Origin: Scedosporium boydii | Taxonomy: Eukaryota; Ascomycota; Sordariomycetes; Microascales; Microascaceae | Assembly: GCA_002221725.1 (NCBI GenBank) | Contig: NJFT01000403.1 | Coordinates: 1 to 16,437, forward strand | Direction of reading: 5' to 3' | Length of the DNA: 16,437 nt | Shown here: positions 1 to 8,884 of the stretch, in pieces | Layout of the letters: the number at the start of each line of letters is the position of its first letter | How positions within the stretch are numbered: the first letter of the stretch is position 1 | Notes under the pieces: generated by a model | What the model was told of the DNA's origin: nothing | The model's input: only the letters and a program-made list of their open reading frames with translations | The model's database searches: none | Translations under genes and position numbers: made by a program

Positions 1-25
1 AAAAAAAAAAAAAAAAAAAAAAAAA
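1..25. repeat. poly(A) run at left window edge
   Basis: An uninterrupted run of 25 A, followed by G and more A/G-rich sequence to about base 44. Together with the longer poly(A) tract at the right edge it suggests that the window is bounded by homopolymers where an assembly stopped. No function is inferred. Confidence 0.9.
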
Positions 26-162
26 GAAAAAGGAGGAGAAAAACTGCCGCTCCTTGTTTTCGTCACTTCATATACATGAAGAGGATGGGGGACTGCCCGA
101 AATTCCAAGTAGTGGTTAGAAGAAAACAAGAGAAAGTGAGGATTGGAGTATCTGAGAGAGAG

Positions 163-396
163 TCAGGGCACTACTGGCCACGGCCGGATCCACCACCTCC
201 CTGCTCCTTGTTTTTTTTGTTCCTCCTTGCAATCTTCGCAGATACCGCGCCGCTTCACTGTACGTTTTGGAGTTTTGGAGGGACACTTGCAGTTGCGGTT
301 GCCTTTTTTGTCTTCGGCGTAGGCGGTATCGCACATGGTCACGGGCCACCAGTCATAGTGTGGGCAATCGCGGACGATTTTGTCGTAGAAGCACAT
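163..396 (-). CDS. small cysteine/tryptophan-rich protein, unknown function
   Basis: Intronless 77-aa reading frame starting MCFYDK and ending in TGA at 163-165. Seven cysteines (C2, C11, C22, C36, C38, C53, C56) with one CxC, one CxxC and H13 next to C11, plus a C-terminal tail with W68, W69 and W73. There is a basic middle (residues 41-50, KTPKRTVKRR) and no signal peptide or membrane segment. From general knowledge, ascomycete genomes hold many short proteins that begin M-C-(F/Y)-(Y/F) with spaced Cys/His residues, and this one matches that style. No function is known to me. The Cys/His spacing could bind zinc, which is inference. It overlaps longer-looking frames on the plus strand and in another minus frame, but those lack any ordered motif. 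I chose it for composition, so existence is likely but not certain. Confidence 0.5.
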   Translation of the reverse strand: MCFYDKIVRDCPHYDWWPVTMCDTAYAEDKKGNRNCKCPSKTPKRTVKRRGICEDCKEEQKKQGAGRWWIRPWPVVP

Positions 397-411
397 CTGT
401 ATTACAATTAG

Positions 412-1282
412 TATTCAGTCTTCTAGCTTGTGGTATGGAATCTCATTGTATGCCTTGGTAGAGTGATGAAGTGAGCTTGAGGTTGGAGTGTCTTTGTCAG
501 TAATGGTCTAAATTCCAGAGATGCAACAGCTCTGAGCACTGGAGGGTTACTCTAATTTATTTTGATTTGTTGATAATTCGCTTGTTGGGGGGGGGGATTC
601 GAAGTCTAGCTGGGAGGTGTTAGAAAGAATCTTGAAAGTTTGATATCGCGATCCTGGTGGGAACTGAAGCTTTGCTTCTCGACGGTGAGACGTACTTGAA
701 GTTTTTGTGTTTTTGATTGAGGCGTGAAAGTGTTGTGTGTATCTGTATGTTTCTGATGCGAAGGAGACGGCGTTTAGGAGAGTTCACTAGAGCGTAAGGG
801 TATTTATATCTCTCGCCATCGTTGGATGTGAGAAGGGACAGTTGAATACACGGGCCTGGAGTAGATGGGATATGAATCTTGTGACCAATAAGACGGGACA
901 AGATAAGAATCACTCCTATTCTAAGATGAATGGCTATTATGAGGTGAAGAGCATCGCTACCTACAATCACTCCGGTGATCGAATTGCTCCATCTATAGTC
1001 TAAAGTGAATCGGGCTCATAGAAGGAGATCTGATTTATATGGAGGTTATGAATGGCTTGGGGCATTCAAGCAAGTGATGAATAAGGACCGCCAATTCTAC
1101 CAGAGAGTCTTGCTTCATTGAACGCCTTGTGGCGGCCTTTCGAGGACTGGAAAACGTTCTAGTTGATATCTTGAACATCTGTATATGTCGAGTATCTATG
1201 GAAAAACTACCACCTCATGAATGGCATCTACTGAATCCGACAGTAATCAGAAATCACTCACGCCATTGGTTTTGGACATTAT

Positions 1283-1326
<44 letters not shown>

Positions 1327-2263
1327 CGATGAATAGCATTTGATTGTAGCTTAATAGGAAGCTTACCGGCTGTACTTTGGCTGGTAGCCCTGAAATGGGC
1401 CCAACGAATCTCCTAGGCAGTCCCTGTTTACAGTTACCATGTCAAGGTGTCTGAGAGAATTTCCCAGAATGAACAATGCCCAGTGGTGAACAAAGACACT
1501 CATTGGCATTGAACACAACAGGGGACACCCGATTCTGGAATAGAAAACGGAACCCTGGTTGCACTTTCGTCGGTAGCCTTGACTTCCCAATAGAGCGAAG
1601 CCTCGGACGGCCCCCATTGAGAGCCAACTTGTTGGGAGCGGAGAGATCTCCAAGGAGGGATAGAGGTTTCGATTAGAATCGAGCACTCAAGCTAGAAATC
1701 AGCGCTGCGTATGAAAGCGAAGAGGTTACAATATAGCCCTCGGTTGGACGGACGCTGAACTCTAATATGATCACTAGCTTTCAACAGGCTAGCACGCATA
1801 CATCCATAAACATTTCTCGTGCGGATTCACGGCTTTTTGGAAGCCATCTAAGCCTTGCTTTCTTCCCTCATCGACATCGAAAAGACCATCCGCACATGAA
1901 ACCCAACTTCAAGGGCCCGTAACTATCTTACTGCTCAAGGTATCCAACCTCCCCTAACTTGAAATCCACCCCGGCTCCGGCTTCCTTCCACTCGGGACCT
2001 CTTTTCTCCCATGTGCTTAGCTTTCAACCCCCTGGCTCTCTTTGACACATGTTGACGGTCGATCGAGACTGCACGAGTCACTTGGAAGTTGGCAGGCAGC
2101 AAGAAAATGTACCCGAGCATTAAATTGATCAAAAAGAGCATTGCTCTCGCCGTTTCCCACTCAAACCTTCCATGATCCTCCTCCTTCACTCGCTTTTATT
2201 TTTACTTTTATCGTTTGCTCTTCATCACTCCTCTTGGCCTGCCCTCGATAAAGAGCGATCAAG
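412..2263. other. gene-free stretch, 1.85 kb
   Basis: I see no recognisable coding region. Open frames here (for example 620-970 minus and 1363-1686 minus) have unordered composition, no family motifs and partly non-ATG starts. Contents noted: a run of G near 587-597, the (AG)20 microsatellite at 1285-1324, and a pyrimidine-rich segment from about 1855 to 2260 that probably serves as promoter and leader of the gene starting at 2264. No tRNA cloverleaf was seen. Confidence 0.6.
1285..1324. repeat. (AG)20 microsatellite
   Basis: Twenty perfect tandem AG dinucleotides. It lies in the gene-free stretch, about 0.9 kb before the next gene start. It is expected to be length-polymorphic between strains through slippage. 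Confidence 0.97.
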
Positions 2264-2899
2264 ATGGCTCTCCCTCTCTATATTCCTCCTTGCATCCATG
2301 ACTCTCCCCATCCTTTTCATCCACCTCCAATGGACAAACCCCTTCGAATCAATATTGAAGGTCCGCTGGTAGCTGTTAAGAGACTCTTTCCAGACATAAC
2401 CTGGAATCTCGACGATACGTCTACCGAATGGCCGCAGCCGGCGGGTCCCGAGCTTGCCAAAACGACTTACCGCACGATCTACGGGCGGGATCCAGAGTCT
2501 GCCGAGGATCTAGTTCTGCGGGATGAAGGGCTACGCTGGATAGCCAAAGGAAGACCGTCATCGTTAGTCCTCCAAAGCCTTTCCGACAACGGTGCAGCTG
2601 ATTTTAACCCTCTCAATGGTAGGGAAATTGATTATTATATCATCATCTTTGATCATCGTGTGCCTCCTGATGATCTTGATCCGGAGGTGCTGCAGATCAA
2701 TATCAACGAGGTGGAACAGGATGGAGGAGCGGACGCCAATAAGTACCTTTTATTCAGCGTTGACCCTGCGGACTACACGGGGAAGAAGGTTTTGGCTGTG
2801 CCGAGATGCTGTCAGAAGAGGAAGGGTACCACGGATCGAGCGAGGGTCAACTACGAAGTCATACACAGAGACACGGGAACCTGGCCGGACGACGCTTAA
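2264..2899 (+). CDS. hypothetical protein, 211 aa
   Basis: Uninterrupted 211-aa frame ending in TAA. The ATG at 2264 has an excellent fungal context (CAAG before ATGGC). A second in-frame ATG at 2330 (MDKPLR) would drop a Pro/His-rich, probably unstructured leader of 22 residues. From about residue 23 the composition is that of a folded soluble protein: alternating hydrophobic and charged stretches such as GREIDYYIIIFDHR (residues 119-132) and DANKYLLFSVDPADY (about 155-169), and a Cys pair at CCQKRK. No signal peptide or membrane helix lies in this frame. A different frame at 2172-2372 does contain a hydrophobic leader, so an unseen upstream exon cannot be excluded. I do not recognise the family. 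The gene reads in the same direction as cyanase, 642 bases downstream, with no evidence of a functional link. Confidence 0.6.
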   Translation: MALPLYIPPCIHDSPHPFHPPPMDKPLRINIEGPLVAVKRLFPDITWNLDDTSTEWPQPAGPELAKTTYRTIYGRDPESAEDLVLRDEGLRWIAKGRPSSLVLQSLSDNGAADFNPLNGREIDYYIIIFDHRVPPDDLDPEVLQININEVEQDGGADANKYLLFSVDPADYTGKKVLAVPRCCQKRKGTTDRARVNYEVIHRDTGTWPDDA

Positions 2900-3541
2900 T
2901 GTATTCAATCAAAAAATGTGAGATATTCTGAACAAGTCTCGATGCGACGTGGATTCAGACGCGGGCTCGTGGATGAGCTCTAGTTCAAACAACGCCGAGT
3001 CTGCCACGGCGCCGGTTTTCGGGATCTGGGAAGAGCGCTCGGGATCTGGAAAGGGGAAAGGAAAGAGGACAGAAGTTCCAATAATTGGGTCCCTCAAGCC
3101 AAGGCGGCGGCGCCGGTTTGACCCCGCGTTATTGCAGAGATCGATCCAGTGCGGTTCCACCTGCGGCTTTACTGTTGCTTTACCCCAAACCCAAAAACGG
3201 GGTCTTGGAGGTTTATGTTACGTCAATTGACGGGATCAAGACAATCAAGACCCCCTCATTTTCTAGTGTATTTTTGTACTTCGTGGTAAAGCTCCGTCCC
3301 CCGCTCCTCCGGCCTGTCGGCATATGCAGCTGGAGCGACTGCGCGATACCTGAGAATGACGGCATTTTCACCCTCGCTATATATAAACTGGGGTAGCTCC
3401 CTTTCCCGCCCTCCATGATCTTTGATCGATTAGATCTATACCAATTCATCCCGGATCAATCAACTGTAACATCCCTCTCAGTCAGAGCGGAACCCGTATA
3501 AGACCTCTCGAGAGTAGTACCGCCCCATTCCAACCGCAGCC
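2900..3541. other. intergenic region and cyanase promoter
   Basis: This holds the 3' end of the 2264-2899 gene and the promoter and leader of cyanase. Open frames at 2949-3230 and 2909-3160 overlap on opposite strands and show only low-complexity Ser/Gly/Arg sequence, so I do not call them. The supportable elements are the TATA box near 3380 and a short upstream frame in the cyanase leader, both listed separately. I saw no convincing cluster of GATA-type nitrogen-regulator sites. Confidence 0.5.
3378..3387 (+). promoter_or_regulatory. TATA box of the cyanase gene
   Basis: A ten-base T/A run, TATATATAAA, in otherwise GC-rich sequence, 155 bases before the cyanase ATG. Spacing fits a transcription start around 3410-3430 and a leader of about 110-130 bases. 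Confidence 0.6.
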
Positions 3542-4251
3542 ATGTCCGCCGAAGAAACCCGCATCGCTATCCCCGATGTAAGTTTGCCTCCTCTTTCCGC
3601 GTCGAGAATATATTTATAGGAGGAAAATTAAGAAAATGAAATAAAAAAAATAAAATAAAATCGAATCGACTAACCCTCCTCTACCCAGTCCGTCCTCCTG
3701 GCCGGTCTCCCCCCTCACTGCTCCCTCCTCTTCTCCGCCAAAGCTGCCAAGGCCCTCACCTTCGCCGACCTCGCCACCCGCCTCAACCGCTCCGAAGTCT
3801 CCATCGCCGCCCTCTTCTACGGCCAGCTCCCCGCCTCCCCCGCCGACGTCGACGCCCTCTCCGCCGCCCTCGACATCCCCCGGGACACGCTGCTGCAGTC
3901 GGGCGTCACGGGCTTCCCCGATAGGGGCCGCGTGGCGCCCATGCCGCCCTCCGAACCGTTCGTGTATAGGCTTTACGAGATTGTGAGGAATTACGGGTAC
4001 GCTTTCAAGGCTGTCGTGAATGAAAAGTTTGGCGATGGGATTATGAGCGCGATTGCATTTTCGAGCAAGGTGGAGAAGGAGGAGGATGAGAATGGGACAT
4101 GGGTTGTTATTACGCTGAGGGGGAAGTGGTAAGTGCTTGTTTTCCCATTTTCCTTTCTTCTCTTTGTTTCGGAGAACGTTGTTACTTCGGAGGCATCGAT
4201 TTCCGGGGTGCTAACAAGACGGAATGCAGGCTTCCTTTCAGCAGGTGGTAA
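3542..4251 (+). CDS. cyn1: cyanate hydratase (cyanase)
   Basis: Cyanase catalyses bicarbonate-dependent breakdown of cyanate to ammonia and CO2 in the cytosol, detoxifying cyanate and releasing usable nitrogen. The spliced product is 165 aa, the normal family length (about 150-165). Exons are 3542-3577, 3689-4128 and 4230-4251. Intron 1 (111 nt) is GTAAGT...CTAAC...CAG; intron 2 (101 nt) is GTAAGT...CTAAC...GCAG and splits a Trp codon. Residues 13-85 form the helical N-terminal (lambda repressor-like) domain. The C-terminal catalytic domain holds [13 protein letters not shown] (103-115), [13 protein letters not shown] (122-134) and TLRGKWLPFSRW (154-165). The known catalytic triad of the E. 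coli enzyme (Arg96, Glu99, Ser122) corresponds to Arg106, Glu109 and Ser132, each offset by ten, so it is intact. The ATG context (CAGCCATGTCC) is good. The gene is convergent with the unknown gene at 4977-5711. Confidence 0.97.
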
Positions 4252-4976
4252 GTGCGCGTCGCACCGGACGCGTTGGGGCGAAGGAGAAGGAGGTGAGCCG
4301 TGGGATATGATTTGGGAAATAGAAAAGAAAATAATCGATGCTCAAAACCGAGTATTGTTCTTTGAGTTTCCCCTAACCTGATATCGTGAATCGTGATCAC
4401 ACCAGCCGCGTTTCAATACCTCCGTTCCCTCCTCTCCAACACATTAAGCTTCCTCTCGTACACAGTAGCTACCTTCTCGTAAAGTTCGAGAGCAAGGCGG
4501 GCGAGCCTACAAGCGGCTAGTTTGTGCATGTAACGGCTAGTTTTCAATAAGAGGCAGTTCAGTCTAGGGGATGCGTCCGGGGCCTCAACAAATAGTTTGC
4601 CCATTCTAGGCCTTTGCAAAAGAAAGTATCAACCAACATCTGGAAGTGCCAAAACCGAGGATCCCGGGAGCGAAAACCGTTCTCCTCGCTGTTCGCTCGT
4701 CGCTCGTCGCAAATCTAGTCCCATAATCTAGGTTCCTGTATTCTAGCAGCGTATCCTGCTTTAGCCCACAAGCTCGAGGTGGTAATACAAATACCGTTTC
4801 TCGCCCTGTACCTTTTTTTCCTCTATAAAAACAATCCTAAACGCAGGCCCGCTGTACCTTTGTACCTTGCTCCGACTCCGACATGTACGAACCCGTCCCC
4901 GTGAAACCCAAAAAGAGGAATAGGAAAAACAATAACCAAACGAAATACAAGAAGTGCCCATCTCCGTCGCTAAAGT
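4252..4976. other. convergent intergenic region
   Basis: This lies between the 3' ends of cyanase (plus) and the unknown gene on the minus strand, so it should hold both 3' untranslated regions. Short frames such as 4413-4619 (minus) lack recognisable features. A short degenerate tandem of CGCTCGT units sits near 4690-4710. I see nothing else of note. Confidence 0.5.
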
Positions 4977-5711
4977 CTAGGGACTATTCGGTGGAGCGGG
5001 CCCCAGTAATGTTGCCAGTCCATGTAGAGCGTTTAACCTCACAGCCAGCTCCGTCCGGTAATCTTCAAAGACATCCCGGAGAGCCTCCATATCGACGGGA
5101 TTCGCCTCTGAAATGTCGCGCATAGTCTCAAACAAGGCGCGAATCGAGCCTATGTCCAAGACGGTGCACCCTGTATGACCGGACTCGAGTACCTTGAGGA
5201 AGAACTCGTGCTTTACCGAGCCATAAACGATGTCGCATCCGCCATTGCTAAATGGCCGTTTCTGTTTAGTACAGGACATAAAAGAAGCGTTGCGATGTGT
5301 TTTTGCTAAAACAGGAAAGTAGTACAAAGCGAAAGAAGAAAAAAAAAGTTCAACGTACATAAGTGCATTGAGTTCCCTCTCATTTCGAGTCATTTTATCT
5401 ATCGATCTCAGCGCAGCCGCCCTGACGTCGGACTTTCCGTGTTCCGAGTTCGAGGTGAGGGAGAGACGCGCGCTGATCATGTCATCGGCTTCCGCGCGCC
5501 GGGGCTGCCTGCCCACCTTTGCCCTCGCCGAGCTCTCAGCCGGGTGTCCGAAGGGATGCTCTCTAGGGTCGGCGGGCAAGACGACCGCCTTTTCCTTGGA
5601 CTTTGATTTCGAACTGGGCCCTTCATCGTCGGAGTTGTCGGTTATGTCGTCATCCGACATGTAGAAGAAGGGCCCGTTAGGGTACATAAAGAAGTGAGAT
5701 ACCGACCACAT
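4977..5711 (-). CDS. hypothetical protein with acidic N-terminus, one intron
   Basis: I do not recognise this family. The frame is open for 244 codons, but a good intron lies inside it: donor GTACGT (5358 downward), branch sequence TACTAAAC, acceptor TTTAG (ending 5248), 111 nt. Joining 5711-5359 to 5247-4977 gives 207 aa and removes a stretch with an atypical run of Phe/Tyr/Ser. The spliced protein has an acidic patch at 19-30 (SDDDITDNSDDE), a Lys/Ser patch (35-41), an Arg/Ala-rich middle and a helical C-terminal half with KHEFFLKVLESG (130-141) and a Leu-rich end (188-199). No signal peptide or membrane helix. An internal Met18 (MSDDD) is a plausible alternative start. A TATA-like run near 5789-5795 lies about 80 bases upstream of the ATG. 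The charged composition could suit a nuclear or regulatory protein, but this is only inference. Confidence 0.65.
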   Translation of the reverse strand: MWSVSHFFMYPNGPFFYMSDDDITDNSDDEGPSSKSKSKEKAVVLPADPREHPFGHPAESSARAKVGRQPRRAEADDMISARLSLTSNSEHGKSDVRAAALRSIDKMTRNERELNALMYVELFFSSFALYYFPVLAKTHRNASFMSCTKQKRPFSNGGCDIVYGSVKHEFFLKVLESGHTGCTVLDIGSIRALFETMRDISEANPVDMEALRDVFEDYRTELAVRLNALHGLATLLGPAPPNSP

Positions 5712-5788
5712 GGCTGTGGAGAGAAGAAGAAAAGTCTAGAGATGGTTAGATTATAGAAACGCTGAAGATAGTTGGATGAGGAGCGCTC

Positions 5789-5795
5789 TATATAT
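5789..5795 (-). promoter_or_regulatory. possible TATA box of the 4977-5711 gene
   Basis: TATATAT run (rc ATATATA) about 80 bases upstream of the minus-strand ATG at 5711. Position and composition fit a core promoter element. No other support. Confidence 0.35.
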
Positions 5796-5850
5796 CTTGG
5801 TTATGAGTGGCAGGGATGGGCATATCCCCGATGGGAGGGAGGGTTATGGG

Positions 5851-5876
5851 CATCACCCATCACCCATCACCCATCA
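5851..5876. repeat. (CATCACC)n short tandem repeat
   Basis: Three perfect copies of CATCACC followed by a partial fourth (CATCA). Intergenic, about 140 bases upstream of the minus-strand start at 5711. Confidence 0.9.
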
Positions 5877-6690
5877 GCCGACCCCAGATTTCCAACGAGT
5901 CGCAAGAAGGGCACAATGTCTAACGTGTAACATACCTAGTTGTTATATAAGAATAACCAAAAAATGAGTTAAATACGTGGGATGATGGCTCAACGGGATA
6001 CTCGAGCTAGTCTCATGAAGCACCTGGTCGTACAACAGAGCGCCGCATGGGAACACCACTTAATCGCGGAGTGCAGTTGTATCACCAGGATTGCAGCATT
6101 GGGATCTCCTTCAGCTCCAATTGATGGTCAATTCACAAGAGACGATAGATGATATCGAAAGGCGGACTTTCAATTGGGCCGCCTAGTTATGGAGAGGGGT
6201 TGAAGAGACCGGCGATGATGTCAAAATGCCGAAACAGCTCCTCCAAGCAACTTGCAACCTCTCTTTTGGCGTTTTCGATCCGCGGGTGCGAATAACTTCA
6301 CGTCGCTCGATTAGGAAAGGCCGCTGACATAATTCCCGATTTGAACAAGAGTAATTGGCCCAGAGTGAGTAGCAGCTGTCGTCGGCTGTTTCTCGTAACC
6401 ATGACGCAAAGAGAGAAATCTCATGTCATTGGCCAATTGAGACTTGATGTTGTCTATCGTTCCTCTAAATTTTGATCCAATCCCGTGCTGATTATATAAG
6501 CATCGCCAAGTTCCTGTCGTCCATTGTCATGCCACGCCAGCCCATGCCAGCCATGCAACTGTGCCAGGGACCCGAAGTTAGTGTACAAAGGGACATGTGG
6601 ATTTTGGGCCAACGAAATCCGCGCACTCCACACCACCACCATCACCGGGTCAACCACCTCACACTCCCCCCACCACCCAAGTAAATAATG

Positions 6691-7859
6691 CAGTGGCTGG
6701 GCGACGACCGACTCAACCGCAGCTCAACCCAAGAAGATTCAAGGAACAAGCGGCAATCTCAGCTCCTTTCCTCCTATTATTATACGGAACCTCATCCACA
6801 GTGAACCCCCCAAAGAAACAAAAAACACAAGGGTTAGAGACCGCCAAGAGTACCCGCCCCAGTCAACCCTCGAGGGATCCTTCACCCAATTGCGTTGCCT
6901 CGTCCTCAGCTATACGACAGGGTTGCGAAGGGATAAGCGGCATCAATTGATCTTATCTAGGCCACGACATCTGACCGAGCAGTCCGGGCTTCCCTTGTTG
7001 CCTCCGGTTACCAGCCAAGCTCTCAAGCCCACAGCTGTTCCCACACCCCAACCTCGAGCTCTCGGCGCTGACGTCTTCCTCCTCTGAGCCCAAACATTTT
7101 CGTCTGGTCCTTGTACCTTTTTTTCTTCCCTTCTTCCTATTGTGTCTCGCCTTCACACTTTTCTACTCTTCATACATTTTTCTTCTCCCTCGCGCCAAAC
7201 AAGCTGAACCACTTCTTTCCTGACGAGAGGAGAAACATATCTTGTAAAGTGTCTTGACCACTTCGAGTTCTCCTCCTCCTCCATCACAACTCTCTCTCTC
7301 CAAACTAACAAACAGCACCGTCCTCACAAGCCTTCTACGTCGCTCGTTTACTTTGGGAGTTTGGAAGGGAAAACAATACATTCGCAAGAGAACACACCTC
7401 TCCTTGTTTTATCTAACATCTTTAGTGTTTACCGTTCACAGGCAGAGTCTATCCAGTCCTCCTTTTCCCTCCCCTTCGATCGAACCGTCTTGATATCTCC
7501 CCGGCGGTTCTACCGGAACGAACGAATAAACTCTCACCCGAACCCTCCGCCTGTCTACCGACTTAGAGGGAATCGTATCCCGAGGCCTAGCTTCTTCGAT
7601 ATTGCAGAGAATTCTTTCCGGCCTGCTTAGACCTACTACAAAATACAGATTAGGTCTTGTTGCTGGGAGGAACTCTCACAGAAAAGCCGGCTTGATTCTT
7701 TCCCTCGAGACGAGTGCGCTGCCCGGGCGCACTGCTAGAAACCCAACCGTCCGCTCCAGGATCTCGCGGGGCGGCGGCGAGGGGTGGATTTAAGTTTCTC
7801 TTCTCTGAGAAACGGATAGGAGTTTCTGTTGAAGAAGATATTCACATCACACAACCAAG
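6691..7859 (+). promoter_or_regulatory. ATG-free, pyrimidine-rich 5' leader of the Fig1 gene
   Basis: I scanned the plus strand base by base and found no ATG from 6691 up to the Fig1 start codon at 7860, while about 18 would be expected by chance in 1,169 bases. Long C/T tracts dominate from about 7100 to 7500. The simplest reading is a transcribed leader of about a kilobase, kept free of upstream start codons so that scanning ribosomes reach the Fig1 ATG. TATATAAG at 6493-6500 or the AT-rich TTATTATAC near 6777 could set its start. Leader introns may also exist but cannot be placed with confidence. Confidence 0.5.
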
Positions 7860-8884
7860 ATGCCCAGCTTTCAAGTAGGGTGGTATCGTAAGTCCAGCTC
7901 TCTCCTTTTCGAACTTCCTTACGTCCTTGCAAGCGCCTGGGGAGAGGAATTGTATGTACTAACGTTGAGATGTAGGGTTTTTACCGTTCCTAGGTTACCA
8001 CCATGTTCTCATGATCCTGATAGCAGTAACCATAATATTGCTCTGTAAGTCTTTGGCACCCAAACCATGCAAAGAAACATGAAACTAACGCGGTTTGTCC
8101 TCCTAGCCCTTCTACTCGCAGGATGCTCCTCCTCTTCCCCCTTAATACCCGACATCTTCCTCATGTCCCTCTACTACGAGCAATACACGGCCGTCCCCGA
8201 CACGGCGCAGGTCAACTACAACGTCCACAAGGCCATCTCCAACATCGCCGGCGACGCCCGCCTCGCCGCCCGCGTCGGCTACTTCGGCATCTGCATCAGC
8301 CCCGACGGCGGCAGCTGGCTGTGCTCTAATAACGCGACGGCGCTCGCCAACGAGGTGTCCGTAGACCAGGATCCATTGAATCTGGTGTGGTTGGCGTCGC
8401 AGTTTAAGGATATGATTGTGTTTCCCTACCTAATGTAAGTCAAGATGAGAAGACAAAGCAACAGCACAAGGCAGAGTTAGGCTAATGGGTTTTTCTTCTC
8501 TTTTAAAACAGCATCATAGCCATCATCTTCGCCTTCGTCTGCGTCCTCCTCCTCGCCACCTTCCCCGTTTGGCACGAAGAAGTCGACTCCGAAGGCTCCG
8601 AACGCGAAGTCAAGCCCTTCCCCTCGCGGCCCGTCAGCCAGGTCGCCCTGGCCATCATCTTCATCGCCGCCGTCTTCGTCCTCGTGTCCGTGCTATGGCA
8701 GCACACGGCGTCCGTGGCGGCCTCCATCATCGCCGAGGACTTCGGCAACGGGTCGGTCAAATCGGGCGTCGGCACCAGCGCCATGGTCATGGGTTGGTTC
8801 AGCTTCACGCTGCTGATTATTGTGACGATTGGGTTGTTGGTTATGATTTTGAGTATTAGCGTGTTGACGAAATTGGCGAGCTAA
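7860..8884 (+). CDS. FIG1: Fig1-family calcium regulator and membrane fusion protein
   Basis: Fig1 proteins are fungal plasma-membrane proteins with a claudin-like fold. They act in pheromone-linked low-affinity calcium influx and cell fusion during mating and, in filamentous species, in sexual development. The spliced product is 265 aa: exons 7860-7887, 7976-8044, 8107-8434 and 8512-8884, with introns of 88, 62 and 77 nt, each with GTAAGT donors and AG acceptors. The first exon carries 28 coding nt and the second 69. Four membrane helices lie at about 20-39, 136-160, 186-204 and 234-260. The large first extracellular loop carries the family motif GYFGIC (90-95) followed by WLC (103-105), matching the claudin-type G-x-x-G-x-C pattern. 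The short cytoplasmic loop (163-182) is charged. The splice choice is supported because it joins FLPFLGYHHV to the first helix and on to LLLAGC without stops. The start (CCAAGATGCC) has a strong context. It is convergent with the mannosidase gene. Confidence 0.93.

Larger units (their letters stand above)
5712..7859. other. divergent intergenic region with probable long Fig1 leader
   Basis: The left part (5712 to about 6690) serves as promoter for the minus-strand gene and probably for the Fig1 gene. It contains a heptamer tandem repeat at 5851 and TATATAAG at 6493-6500. From 6691 to 7859 the plus strand is increasingly C/T-rich and lacks ATG altogether, consistent with a long 5' untranslated leader. 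Open frames in this area (for example 6597-6950) are Pro/Ser-rich low complexity, and most of those further right start at non-ATG codons; I call none of them. Confidence 0.55.

Noticed and set aside
620..970. 116-codon open frame on the minus strand
   Set aside because: It begins at GTG rather than ATG, has no ordered motif, and its composition is that of random translated AT-rich DNA.
1363..1686. Two resembling segments (near 1375 and 1565) and a 107-codon minus frame
   Set aside because: Similarity covers only about 22 bases at roughly 75 percent identity, and the frame has no recognisable features; not enough for a repeat or a gene.
2949..3230. 93-codon plus frame and 83-codon minus frame overlapping each other
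   Set aside because: Both are Ser/Gly/Arg-rich low complexity in the cyanase promoter region, with no motif.
5979..6055. Possible tRNA (segment resembling a D-arm, TGGCTCAACGGGA)
   Set aside because: No matching T-arm (GGTTCGAATCC-like) and no acceptor stem pairing could be found at the proper distance.
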